Origin: Strongylocentrotus pallidus
Taxonomy: Eukaryota; Echinodermata; Echinoidea; Camarodonta; Strongylocentrotidae
Assembly (NCBI GenBank): GCA_030265145.1
Contig: JARBES010000129.1
Span: 5,983,705-6,014,898 of the forward strand
Length of the DNA stretch: 31,194 nucleotides
Direction of reading: 5' to 3'
The stretch's first letter is position 1, and each line of letters opens with the position of its first letter. Of the stretch, positions 11,801 to 20,100 are shown piece by piece. The notes below the pieces were generated by a model, which had not been told where the DNA came from, ran no database searches, and saw only the letters and a list, made by a program, of their open reading frames with translations. Made by a program: the position numbers and the translations under genes.

Positions 11801-14364
11801 ACCGTTGCAATATACGAGACATTTCGATTGCTTTTTAAATCAAGATATTATTTGCAATATACTTCTTTATTCGTAGGAGTGTTGTTGATTTAAAGAATAC
11901 GATTAGAAATATCTGAAAGGGCTTTTATACTTACATTTCCACCCACAAAGTCTGAATCGTAAAGAGACTGCCCGAACTTTCCGTCCCTCCAGTACCTTGG
12001 GTTCATGTCCTGTTACCATGGAAATGAAATAAGATTATGATTAGGAAATTTATATTCTACCTGCATATTACACATATCACATCATATTAGATTAATAAAA
12101 AGTAAAGAACCTCACTAAGAAGTTCATAATATGGTGAATACATATTGTCATTTTAAACGCATTAAAATGTACGTAAAAAGGCTAAAGCCAATTCAAAACG
12201 TGATATAGGACAAACGAGCTTACAAATATGATTAAGATATTAGGCCTAATATCAACGATGATTTTAGGTTATTGAGATATCAATCGAATTTCAAATTCCA
12301 TCACCTTTTGATCTGGCAAATAAATTCACGTCGTGAAGTGTTTGCTGAAGTACTCAAATTAACGTTTGGTTTATGACCTCTGAACTTTGATAATCTCTTA
12401 TCTTTAGTTTTGCGTATAATCACAAATGAAATATTTATACAGTCCGTCTGTTTTGGAGTGGTTCTAAACACTTTAAACACTTACCGGTAGGTTGATCTTG
12501 TCCTCTGGCTTGACTGCTGGAAGCTATAAAAAAATGTAGAGATCACGAATGAAAATCATAGCTATATACGTGAACCATGACAACTATAGTGACTTAAGCG
12601 ATGAACTCTTTTAAAAGTGACATACAAGATGATCAAGATCGAACCCCGAAGGCAATATATGAAAAAGGAAGAAAGAAAAAAAAAGAGATGTGTTACTATG
12701 ATAACGATGAAGTTTACAAAAAACGGTTCCCCCAAAATAAGAGGTTGTTGCTAGCCTTTCCATATTATGTCTTTCATCTATCAGAACACTTAAAATCACG
12801 GCCTATCATACATAACTTGTATCTTATCAGCATCGTTCTTAAACAGGTTAATAATATATCTGTAAAGCGCTTAGGCACATCGTTGGATCGATGTATTGAG
12901 CGCTATATAAACACGGAATATTATTATTATTATTATTATTAAAGATTATATTTTGGTATGAGCTTACCCTCTCTGCTTTTCTGCCAGAGTAGTCGGCGGC
13001 TGTGAGCGAAGACTTGTAGATCTTCTCATCTACAGGCGCTGCCTCTCCTCGAAACTCAAAATGAGTTTGATTCTACACAAAATAAATGAAAATTGGGAAC
13101 CATCGAATTATAAAAATTAGAACAGGGAGAGTGGTCACATTGAAATTTCACGGTAATTAAAAAATGAAATAAATACGTAACTATTACTAAGCCAGAAATG
13201 AATGTCATAAAAAGCAAAAGTGTCGTGATTTGTATTCGTTGAATATATCACAGAAAGCCGTTTGAGGAAAAAAGTGTATATATTGAATGGATGATATACA
13301 TTGTTTGCCCGATTTATCAGGGACATATTCTTTTCATGTTGAAAATAATATCATCAGTAATGTGTTAATAATAATACAGAACACACAGTTATTTGATTCA
13401 GTTATAAAGATGGATTTTGTGTCAGTTGTGTATAAAGATATTTTCTTTAAATTGATGAGATGCAATGATAAAGTGTTAATGATGTAATTTGCAAAAATCC
13501 AACATCTTTGACATTTAGAAAAAATGGTAGAAGAAATAGTAATGGCAATGTAGATGGGTGAGAATGAGAAAAGCTAAATTAAACGCACGTCTTGAAAGGA
13601 ATCTTGATAACATTCAGAAGATGATATACGCGGATCAAGAAAGCAGACATCAACATTTGTTTGATAGATTTTTGTTTGAATGGTAGAAGAGAACGAAATG
13701 ATTGAGAATGCGAAAATCAGAAAAAACCCACAAAGTCTTGAAAGGAATCTTGACAAAGTTCAGAAAGTAATACGATCAAGAAAGCAACATCAAAATGTGT
13801 TTCATACATTTTTGTTAATGGTAGAAGAGAAAGAAATGATTAAGAAATGAATAAATGCGAAAATCAGAAGTTAACCCAGAAAGTCTTGAAAATGATGTTG
13901 ATCAGGTTTAGAAGATAATTAAATAAAAAAGGCATACATTGATGTAATGCTAGAAGCAAAGACACACTGGTTAAAATTATAGGGAGAGGTAGAAAAAAAA
14001 AAGCACATCTATGGGAGTGAAAAGATTTCAAATTACCTGTAGTATTTTCTGCAATCGACGAAGAATGAGTAAAAACAAATATTGAAAACAAAACGGAAAA
14101 GGTTTGTTAAACATGATTTATCGACCATAAAATATTAAGAAAAAACAAAAATCATATTTGGATTTAAAGGGGAAAAAAATGTATTTGAAATACAAAATGA
14201 TATACATCTGAATAAGTTATCAAGCAATATGTTTTTGTTTATCACGCTGTAATTTTCTTTACCCAGGCGCTTCAAAAATGATAGTTTTTTTTATAAATCT
14301 TTAGTATGCTTACCTGTTGACCTGAGTCCCAAGTAAAACCAACACTGCGATCTGGTTGAGTTCC
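2834..14364 (-). CDS. EF-hand protein with repeated HFxxG motifs, copy A (5' incomplete)
   Basis: Twenty exons, 5' to 3': 14364-14314, 14048-14037, 13072-12968, 12523-12485, 12009-11935, 11531-11416, 10878-10694, 10258-10129, 9631-9506, 9099-8948, 8585-8401, 8032-7925, 7716-7618, 7124-7016, 6537-6147, 5584-5498, 5027-4866, 4200-4060, 3455-3361, 2895-2834. All have GT/AG borders, phases agree at every junction, and the total is 2430 nt with one terminal TGA. The protein has two EF-hand pairs, about residues 300-347 and 700-747 (numbered from the first ATG of copy B), whose loops lack Glu at position 12 (V, D, Q, Q), so calcium binding is doubtful. A motif of the type (T/V)HF-x-(F/L)-x-G recurs. 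The mix of degenerate EF-hands with short repeated peptides resembles cilium and axoneme proteins (EFHB and EFCAB6 were considered), but I do not recognise the family with certainty. The first exon seen in copy B has no counterpart here; it may lie in the gap or belong to the same single gene. Confidence 0.85.
3361..3455 (-). CDS. Copy A exon 20
   Basis: 95 nt, (S)HTDAQLLTIQHMNRKPIAPA through FFHADPFF plus one base. The acceptor follows a strong pyrimidine tract (cccttccacccag-like) and the donor is gtaagt. One silent difference from copy B. Confidence 0.88.
4060..4200 (-). CDS. Copy A exon 19, EF-hand pair 2
   Basis: 141 nt, (R)CDRIGDGSVDYDQFVKDLT through SHDYKPLNQR. Fourth EF loop DRIGDGSVDYDQ, again with Gln at position 12. 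Only silent differences from copy B. Confidence 0.93.
4866..5027 (-). CDS. Copy A exon 18, EF-hand pair 2
   Basis: 162 nt, (N)TPNPRDPLHMKLRQSLMAA through KAMNSLLQ. Holds the third EF loop, DPERTGRLSKAQ, with Gln at position 12. The donor is GTATG here and GTAAG in copy B. Only silent differences. Confidence 0.93.
5355..5367. repeat. G13 homopolymer in an intron
   Basis: Thirteen G in a row in copy A intron 17; absent at the matching place in copy B. Confidence 0.9.
5498..5584 (-). CDS. Copy A exon 17
   Basis: 87 nt, (S)ENTQDLKQDPMRPTVFETI through KKSYYN. Appears identical to copy B. Confidence 0.9.
5890..6110. repeat. (CAT/CAC)n array with a doubled 100-bp unit
   Basis: Interrupted CAT, CAC and CGT trinucleotides on the plus strand. 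A 3' segment (caccacaagagtttctaag and following) appears twice, near 5974 and 6075, so a unit of about 100 bp has doubled. Copy B (20167-20240) holds a single short version. Poly-Asp or poly-His frames across it are artefacts of the repeat. Confidence 0.85.
6147..6537 (-). CDS. Copy A exon 16 (largest exon)
   Basis: 391 nt, (L)SHTNYVTHPLDGDRKGYEV through DPNYRHTYA. Charged helical stretch (MRDEKKERVEDARR) runs into the HFKFGNDG motif. Only one amino-acid difference from copy B (IPMASE versus IPSASE). A long antisense open frame across this exon is a shadow. Confidence 0.94.
7016..7124 (-). CDS. Copy A exon 15
   Basis: 109 nt, MDLREMESLRNKRRHNVNNV through RDAVDRQDS plus one base. Same protein as copy B. 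Confidence 0.9.
7465..7580 (+). pseudogene. Inverted, decayed relic of exon 7 inside an intron
   Basis: The plus strand reads ILDNDQAISQFRNEMTRQNA then KDLRSSHL, plainly related to exon 7 (NLDNDPAVSQSRNEMRRRNV then KDLRTTHF) and roughly three-quarters identical in DNA by eye. It lies in the intron between exons 14 and 15, opposite in direction to the gene. Copy B keeps the same relic at 21617-21730, so it predates the split of the two copies. No splice sites suggest that it is used. Confidence 0.75.
7618..7716 (-). CDS. Copy A exon 14
   Basis: 99 nt, phase 0, VMHKTSGPGFEKSTKQSDYT through QTHLNM. Copy B reads TSDGGFEK, two amino-acid changes. Confidence 0.9.
7925..8032 (-). CDS. Copy A exon 13
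   Basis: 108 nt, phase 0, FGTDQDPASSIYNKDYIKER then a proline-rich end (PTKEPPPKPSE). One S/A difference from copy B. The acceptor here is an ordinary tttctacag, unlike copy B. Confidence 0.92.
8401..8585 (-). CDS. Copy A exon 12
   Basis: 185 nt, (A)WKLGDEANKAQGTESAEPN through YQTSVHFK. Three amino-acid differences from copy B (NK/QR, S/A). The donor is a weak GTACAT in both copies. The third HFxFG motif spans the junction with exon 13. Confidence 0.88.
8735..8804. repeat. 70-bp foldback element, copy A
   Basis: The ends are inverted: gggggtgttttatcaa at 8735-8750 and ttgacaaaacaccccc at 8789-8804, pairing at 15 of 16 positions around a 38-bp AT-rich core. It has the look of a short foldback or solo MITE-like element. 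No clear target duplication is seen. A diverged copy lies at 23056-23126. Confidence 0.6.
8948..9099 (-). CDS. Copy A exon 11, EF-hand pair 1
   Basis: 152 nt, (R)VGCVSKEVLRRVTDSLLDP through YEDFVNNFT. Completes the first loop and holds the second, HHGKDGTIDYED, which starts with His and ends with Asp, so it is non-canonical. One conservative V/I difference from copy B. Confidence 0.92.
9506..9631 (-). CDS. Copy A exon 10, start of EF-hand pair 1
   Basis: 126 nt, (R)SQLIEEGATLLPPIPRDEE through TLKQIFIQYDPA. The first EF loop, DPARVGCVSKEV, begins here and crosses into exon 11; position 12 is Val. Copy B has EEGAALL instead of EEGATLL. Confidence 0.92.
   Translation of the reverse strand: MAAYRRRCDSLATHPTRRRSHCQSRSHQLDPQTDLHPVRPS
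10129..10258 (-). CDS. Copy A exon 9
   Basis: 130 nt, (R)PRPGKTTFSHDYNAKLKPD through RFLQDDPIL plus two bases. Same protein as copy B. Confidence 0.92.
10438..10482. repeat. 24-bp tandem duplication in intron
   Basis: The 21-nt core starting tttgtatttcggatat is present twice, at 10438 and 10462. Absent from the matching part of copy B. Confidence 0.75.
10694..10878 (-). CDS. Copy A exon 8
   Basis: 185 nt, starting (H)YDSETVDSFHKN and ending GDYNVT plus one base. Pro/Ala-rich middle (APIPTAPGPKQPEESPSA). Two amino-acid differences from copy B (L/I and Q/T). Confidence 0.92.
11416..11531 (-). CDS. Copy A exon 7
   Basis: 116 nt, starting TLHNLDNDPAVSQSRNEM and ending with the second motif, TTHFKLGNDPQ; the last codon is split 2+1. 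All differences from copy B are silent. A decayed inverted relative of this exon lies at 7465-7580. Confidence 0.92.
11691..11704. repeat. G-rich run in intron
   Basis: A near-pure G run (GGA then 11 G) in the intron between exons 6 and 7. The same place in copy B has an 11-G run at 25915-25925, so length is variable. Confidence 0.8.
11935..12009 (-). CDS. Copy A exon 6
   Basis: 75 nt, phase 0, DMNPRYWRDGKFGQSLYDSD then FVGGN. About six silent differences from copy B and no amino-acid change. Confidence 0.9.
12012..12025. promoter_or_regulatory. X-box-like (RFX) motif overlapping the exon 6 acceptor, copy A
   Basis: GTTACCATGGAAAT matches the RFX X-box consensus GTNRCC-NN-RGYAAC at 12 of 14 positions with one perfect half-site. 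It sits two bases from the exon 6 border. Kept exactly in copy B (26219-26232). Splice signals alone may explain part of the conservation. Confidence 0.3.
12485..12523 (-). CDS. Copy A exon 5
   Basis: 39 nt, phase 0, LPAVKPEDKINLP. One silent difference from copy B. Confidence 0.88.
12858..12943 (+). mobile_element. ATT-tailed SINE/LINE-like 3' tail, copy A only
   Basis: Sequence tgtaaagcgcttaggcac, then gagcgctatataaacac, then about eight ATT units. This arrangement (AAGCGCTTAG, AGCGCTATATAA, ATT repeats) resembles short 3' tails dispersed in many marine invertebrate genomes. The matching place in copy B (near 27038) lacks it. The body upstream is too short to name a family. Confidence 0.65.
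12968..13072 (-). CDS. Copy A exon 4
   Basis: 105 nt, phase 0, starting NQTHFEFRGEAAP and ending SGRKAER. Carries the first HFxxxG motif. Only silent differences from copy B. Confidence 0.92.
13519..13935. repeat. Minisatellite with about 147-bp period, copy A
   Basis: Diverged units marked by gtcttgaaaggaatcttga begin near 13589, 13735 and 13882, with shared blocks (caagaaagca, atggtagaagaga, gcgaaaatcagaa). Three units here against two in copy B (27691-27890). All frames contain stops, so no coding is proposed. Confidence 0.75.
14037..14048 (-). CDS. Copy A exon 3, 12-nt microexon
   Basis: Encodes KILQ in phase 0 between exons 2 and 4. It is preceded by a pyrimidine-rich tract ending cgattgcag and followed by gtaatt. 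Copy B has the same four codons with one silent change (CTA to TTA). Confidence 0.7.
14314..14364 (-). CDS. Copy A exon 2 (EF-hand protein)
   Basis: 51 nt, phase 0 at both ends, reading GTQPDRSVGFTWDSGQQ. Identical to copy B at 28270-28320. Confidence 0.9.
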
Positions 14365-14803
14365 CTGAAATGACAAAGAAATAAAATAATTATAAATATG
14401 GTTAGGCCTACATAAATATTACTCTTCCAATGGTACTCCTCTATATATTTTAGCGGATTAGGAATGAGAACTCAAATTATTAAGTTTGATATACATCGTA
14501 CATTAGCCTTTTAAAATATCCTTTTAACGGATAGATATCCGTTCAAAGCAACATCTTTCCCGCGTTTGTTTGTTTGTTTGATTGTTTGTTTGTATTGTTT
14601 TGTTTCGTTTGAGTGTTGCTGTCACTAGTTTCATTCAAAACGGTATAGAAATAACAATAGCCATGAATGCAGGAAAGGGGTGAAAAGGAGATATCATGTG
14701 TTTGTAAATAAAATGCCTTTGGAACACTTAGATCAGGAGCAGGTAAAATTATATCTTTGCACAGCATGATTGCGCATCTCTCTACATTTTTATTTTTATT
14801 TTG
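14365..14803. other. Intron upstream of copy A exon 2, up to the gap
   Basis: No exon seen. Contains an 18-nt palindrome (aacggataga then tatccgtt, 14526-14543), a GTTT-rich stretch (14565-14610), and 14540-14566, which matches 29269-29295 in reverse. Its last bases still align with copy B near 29000-29047. Confidence 0.6.
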
Positions 14804-14903
14804 NNNNNNNNNNNNNNNNNNNNNNNNNNNNNNNNNNNNNNNNNNNNNNNNNNNNNNNNNNNNNNNNNNNNNNNNNNNNNNNNNNNNNNNNNNNNNNNNN
14901 NNN
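14804..14903. other. Assembly gap of exactly 100 N
   Basis: A round 100-N run usually marks a scaffold join of unknown length. It separates the two copies of the 14-kb block and sits at their junction. Confidence 0.97.
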
Positions 14904-15369
14904 GTGGTCTGGATTGCGCTCCTAAAGCAGAGGAGGGGTAATCTGCCACTCTCTTAAGAGTCACATCAGGGATTCATTCGTTTTTAGTTGAATCCACTTC
15001 GAATCTTTACGGATTCCACTCCAAGTTAGGAGTCTGATTAGACCAGTTCACGGCTAGCACATGTCCCAGTATTTTGTCTCCGTGTATTTCACAATTTGGT
15101 CTGCAATGACCGTTATCTGCTCATGCTCAGACTGCAACTATGAACTGGTTTATTACTTGAGAGTTGATTCCTCTATCTTAAGCGTGGCTTTCCAGTCCCG
15201 TCCATTTAGAGAGAACGTTACGTAGTATTATTCGTGTTATTGAATAAAAAGGCGTGTGAGTAGCTCTAGTCGACATAGTTCAAATAAGAAGAAAAAAAGA
15301 TTTAAATTATTTTACCACAATCGATAAAAAATGTTTCATTTGAGCTAAATAGTGAATAGTGTTCGTAAT

Positions 15370-15413
15370 TAATAAATAATAATAAATAAATAATAAATTA
15401 ATAAATAATAAAG
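15370..15413. repeat. (TAA/TAAA)n low-complexity stretch
   Basis: Alternating taa and taaa units, expanded compared with the matching sequence near 1113. Confidence 0.85.
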
Positions 15414-15520
15414 GTAGGCATAATGTTTTGTTTGGTCTGGTACAGAAGGAAACACATGGTTAGTTACACGAAGTAAAAAGTCAATGGATTAATAATTGTT
15501 ATTTACCATCGGTTATCAAG

Positions 15521-15521
15521 G

Positions 15522-15547
<26 letters not shown>
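15521..15547. repeat. (CT)n microsatellite, right block
   Basis: About 13 CT units, same locus as 1236-1264. Confidence 0.93.
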
Positions 15548-15552
<5 letters not shown>

Positions 15553-16907
15553 GATATATCCCCTCTCTTTCTTTCCATCACTCTGTTATCTCACTATACT
15601 TTTCTCAATTCTTAATTTGCTTCTTTCACAGATAGAATTCTTCCGTTGTGACCACTTATACAGTTTTCTCCCGAAACCTTCTCTCAGAATTATTCTCACT
15701 GTCTGTAATTCCACCATCAATAGACATATAGTTACTGCAAACATTTTCTTTTTATTGTAGTAAAATTGTATCAAACATTGTATTTAAACGGATTCATAAT
15801 ATTGCATAGTTTAATATAATGATAAATATACAGATGCGCATGAAACGACAAAGGCTATGTGAAATATCGCACAAGAATGATAATTTAAAAACATTGCAAT
15901 TAACATTAATGCACATTAAAAAAATTCTAAATCCAATAACGTCAATTGCGGAAGAGCACACCATATTCTTTTCTTCAAAACAGCATAATAACTAAAAATA
16001 TTGGCATAAGTTTTCTCACATGATAATGCTAATTAATAAATATTGCTTATACTGTAAATCGCTTTGCAGCTTATATCCAAAAAAAATTATGACATTAAAT
16101 ATTATACTGCACATTTCAAGCGAACTATTTAAGGTAGATACTTTTACATATCTGCACATTAATATTTTTGCAAATAGATAACAAAAATCCCTATATAATA
16201 AACATAATACTATCTGGAGGTATATCGTGACCTTAAAAAGATATATATAGCTACTGGATATATTTTTGTCATTATTTAAACATTACGTTAGTTTGAGATT
16301 ATCAATATATCAATTATAAATATAACTAAATAATGTAAAATAATCGTTTGAATATAAATTATGAATATCATGCTTGAATGGGTACTAATAATGTATACCA
16401 ATGTAATTATCAAATATGAGATAAATTGTGAAAAGATTTTTCACTGCCATGATTGTATTAGTATAATTCTTATAATACATTAGATTCATATAACACCATA
16501 ATGCCCCTGCAAAGAGACTTGTTGAGAGCTCATTTTTACATTCGCAATAACTTTCTAGAGTTAAGTTCGAGGACGGTAAAATGCAAAGAAAACCTATCAA
16601 CTACTTTCAAAAAAATTACTGGCATGATTTGAAATGGTAATACTATCTCTAAATCAACAACTTTGGAGAACGGAAATGACTGACCGATTAAAGAATACTG
16701 CAGCAAGAGAAAAACCAATGCCCTAAAGCACTTAGGGTTGCTGGTAAAAATATCGACAAGCAAAAATAAATCGGTTTACAAGCCCAGCACAAAACAGCAA
16801 AATGATTTGGTTCATACCGATTCAGTAGTAACATAAACCATGTCTTGAATGTAACAGAAAGGACCAAAACATAATGCATGCAAATGTATGAATATCACAT
16901 AACATAA

Positions 16908-16913
16908 TTTATT
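16908..16913 (-). other. Candidate poly(A) signal, copy B
   Basis: AATAAA on the minus strand about 190 nt past the copy B stop, in sequence kept between the blocks. Confidence 0.45.
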
Positions 16914-17102
16914 ATCATTTAAAAGTACGTATTGCAAAGAAAAACTTAAATTTATACACTACCAAAATTGCACAAAAATATATTGAAAAGAATAATGCCT
17001 TTTATACTACCGACGAGCATGTATATTCTACGGTATTTGTCGTCACACATTTAATTGGACGGAGTGACACTGATATTGGACTTGCCATGTAACTTAAATG
17101 AT

Positions 17103-17164
17103 TCATGAACTTTTAAGCTCAGGCTTGCCGAAATCGAGATTGGAAATGGACTCGAACGGTGATG
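17103..17164 (-). CDS. Copy B exon 21 with stop codon
   Basis: 62 nt, same protein end as copy A (DFGKPELKSS), TGA at 17103-17105. Confidence 0.9.
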
Positions 17165-20100
17165 CTGAAAGAAAAAAGAAGAAGAAAGGAACAAAATTAG
17201 TAAGAAATTATAACAGGGATATAGTTTTGAAGTGTTTTTATTTCACACAGTTGCAATAGTTAGTGTTTGATTAAAACCGAAAAACGTCAGGTCCATAAAA
17301 ACAATTGAATTTCTAATTTGTGATTCTGTTCCTCTTACATCTAAGTTAAATTTGATCCATGATTAATTGACCCCCATAACGATCTTGTTTTCCTTCTAAA
17401 TATATCGATGCTTTAATATTTTGATGAAGTCATGATGAATTAATTAATAAGTCTTAAACGTTGAAACATCTAAATACCCTTGAAAAGTTCTCACACTGGG
17501 CTTTATGCATGGCTATTTATAAACACAAACTTCTGTATACAACTGCATCAATTTTTACTCTCTTATCATTAGATATATATCGTCACCAGTCATGTATACA
17601 AAAATTACTGATAAGGTATTCCAACTTACAGAAAAAGGGATCGGCATGGAAGAAATGAGACTGGGCAGGAGCTATGGGTTTCCGATTCATGTGCTGAATG
17701 GTAAGAAGCTGGGCATCGGTATGGCTGGGAGGAAAGGGAAGAAAAGGAAAACATCATTAATGTCAGAGGTCATAATATAAACGCAATGAGAAAATGAAAC
17801 TAAATATGAGATCACATTAACGATGTCATTATCTGTGAATATACTTAAACACTTCAAATCATAATTTACTGATGTAAACTATACAACGATAGGTTTCTTG
17901 ATGTAAATATATTATTAGTTTGTCGATACCAGATTCATGAGTATTTGTGAGGCAATATTCGAGCTTGCATAAGGTATGATTAAATCTTACAAGTGTCATA
18001 TATTTTTCTGCCCGTTGATTCTGCTAAATGGTCATCATATTTTTGTTCGCAAGTTATGCTATAAATATTGTACTAAGGAAATTATAACTCTGTGGTTTAT
18101 GACTGGTGATAGTATACCAATGATGCGTGCGAATGAGTTCATTATACGAGCTATCCACACTCGAGTTGAGGCTGAGTGCATCTACCGCACGAACTGCCAC
18201 GAAGCCAGCAGGTTGTTGTACGATAGGCCACAGACTCAACAAGACTAGACGGATAGATCGTATAATGAACGACTCAAGACAATGAGAAAAAGAAAACAAA
18301 TTTTTAAAATATTTTAGGACTCCAGCTTACCTTCGTTGATTTAGAGGTTTGTAGTCATGGCTCATGGTCGATGAACTGTGAGCAGCTGACATATCCTTCG
18401 GGACTTGCTCTAACGTCAGATCCTTCACGAACTGGTCATAATCAACGGACCCATCTCCTATTCGGTCACATCTGAATTGAAAGAAGAAAAGATCGTTTAA
18501 TTTTGGTGTCAGTTTTATCGGGCTATCCTAAACTTTAAGTTCCTTCGTGATACTGCAAAATTGTGATATGTTTCTTTTTGTTTGTGTTCATAATGTGTCT
18601 TTTTTTATATATTGGCTTGGACCCGTATGAAAACAGTTGTTAGCCTACAAGGGCGATCCAACACATGAGTGGAGAAGAAATAGTTCATATGAAATCAAAT
18701 CGAATGACCAGCCAATATACAATGGCTGATTGGGGGATCTAATTTTCTTTTCTGGTCTAGGATTTTCGGACACGTATACGTTTATCCCATTTCCAGTCAA
18801 ATACTGCTGACCTGATAAAGGTTAAGATTTCCATCTTGTATACCACAAAATAATAATGCCCAAATGTGTACACCATCGAGAAGTGTATTCGTATACGCGA
18901 TTAAATGAATGGATTCAATAATATCTAACATCTAATTTTGTGCACTGGTTGCCGATGACGAGAGTAATCGCTTCCACCATTTTTTTTAACTTTCCCTCAT
19001 AAAATGTGACCCAGGCAAGGTGACGAAATATCATATGACATCAATGTTTTCTACAATCGTTAGAGGTGCAATCATTTAGAAAACAATGGATTACCATTTT
19101 AATGAATGACGAGAGGAAATACATCATGTCACTTACCTTTGTAATAATGAATTCATAGCCTTTTGACTGACATTAATCTGGAATTCACCGCAGATTCCTT
19201 TCATCTGTGCCTTCGACAACCGACCCGTCCTCTCGGGGTCGGCAGCCATCAGCGATTGCCGCAGCTTCATGTGTAGCGGGTCACGAGGATTAGGAGTGCT
19301 GAAGAAAAAGAACAGAAGAAAGTTTGAATAGTCATGAAGACAATGGATCAGCACTTTCATAATGTACAATAAAAAGCAGTGTGAGCCCCAAATGTTACAC
19401 TGAAATAAAGTGAAAATACTTCTGAAATATAATTGTAATTAAATTAGTATCTTGTTTTGAAAAGCGCTGGATATTTTAACATCATGACTTCGTCTTATAA
19501 AGAGTTTCGATTGATACTGATTACTTTGATCACAAGACCTCCAAATAATTACAAAGTTACAAACTCCAGTACAGAGTCGCTATTAATATCAAATTACGGA
19601 CAATTTGAATAAGTCGCAACTGTTATGAGTTATGATAATCTTCTTTCTGAACGTCGCGTTAATCCAATCGACATTAGTCCCTGAGTCGTCCACATTTGAA
19701 TGTCTTGTTTTGCTTCCCTCAAAATTAATGTTCGAAAATACTCACTTGTTGTAGTATGATTTCTTCGCCAATCTGATCGTTTCGAAGACTGTCGGACGCA
19801 TGGGATCCTGCTTCAAATCTTGTGTGTTTTCACTGTTTGAAGAAAAATTGTACATAATTGCAGAAAGATGATTAGATAAGAAGCATATATCGTTTCAGAC
19901 TCGTATATTGTTAAATAATACCAACCCGATCCTTAACTTTTAAACGACTGATAATATGATACAAAATCATGATTTGTCAAAGAACGTTCTTCTATACTAT
20001 GGAATCGACGTTCTTTTGTAATTAACGGTATCTTAATATCATCCATAACAAAGAAAATGATCGAACAGAATCTTTAGTGATTGATACCGACTATGAACTT

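Larger units (their letters stand above)
620..14803. repeat. Left copy of a 14-kb duplicated block
   Basis: The block aligns collinearly with 14904-29047. It holds the GPCR 3' flank, the intergenic region and exons 2-21 of the EF-hand gene. Exons differ by roughly 0-5%; introns differ far more by eye (near one base in ten in samples) with many small indels. The right edge ends exactly at the N gap. See the finding on haplotype overlap. Confidence 0.9.
14904..17102. other. Second copy of the intergenic region
   Basis: Matches 620-2833. Holds a CT microsatellite (15521-15547), a TAA/TAAA-rich stretch (15370-15413) not present in the left block, and a conserved AATAAA on the minus strand at 16908-16913. 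No coding frame is shared with the left block. Confidence 0.7.

Noticed and set aside
12601-12942. 113-residue plus-strand frame ending in poly-Tyr
   Set aside because: The poly-Tyr end is the ATT-tail of the inserted element; the rest is intron and is not open in copy B.
13591-13800. Decayed coiled-coil gene in the 147-bp repeats
   Set aside because: Peptides such as RLERNLDNIQKM look helical, but each unit has stops in all frames and the array varies in number; repeat is the safer call.
17592-17780. Plus-strand frame reading ITDKVFQLTEKGIGMEEMRL
   Set aside because: It is the shadow of exon 20; the minus strand has the splice sites, the matching phase and the continuing protein.
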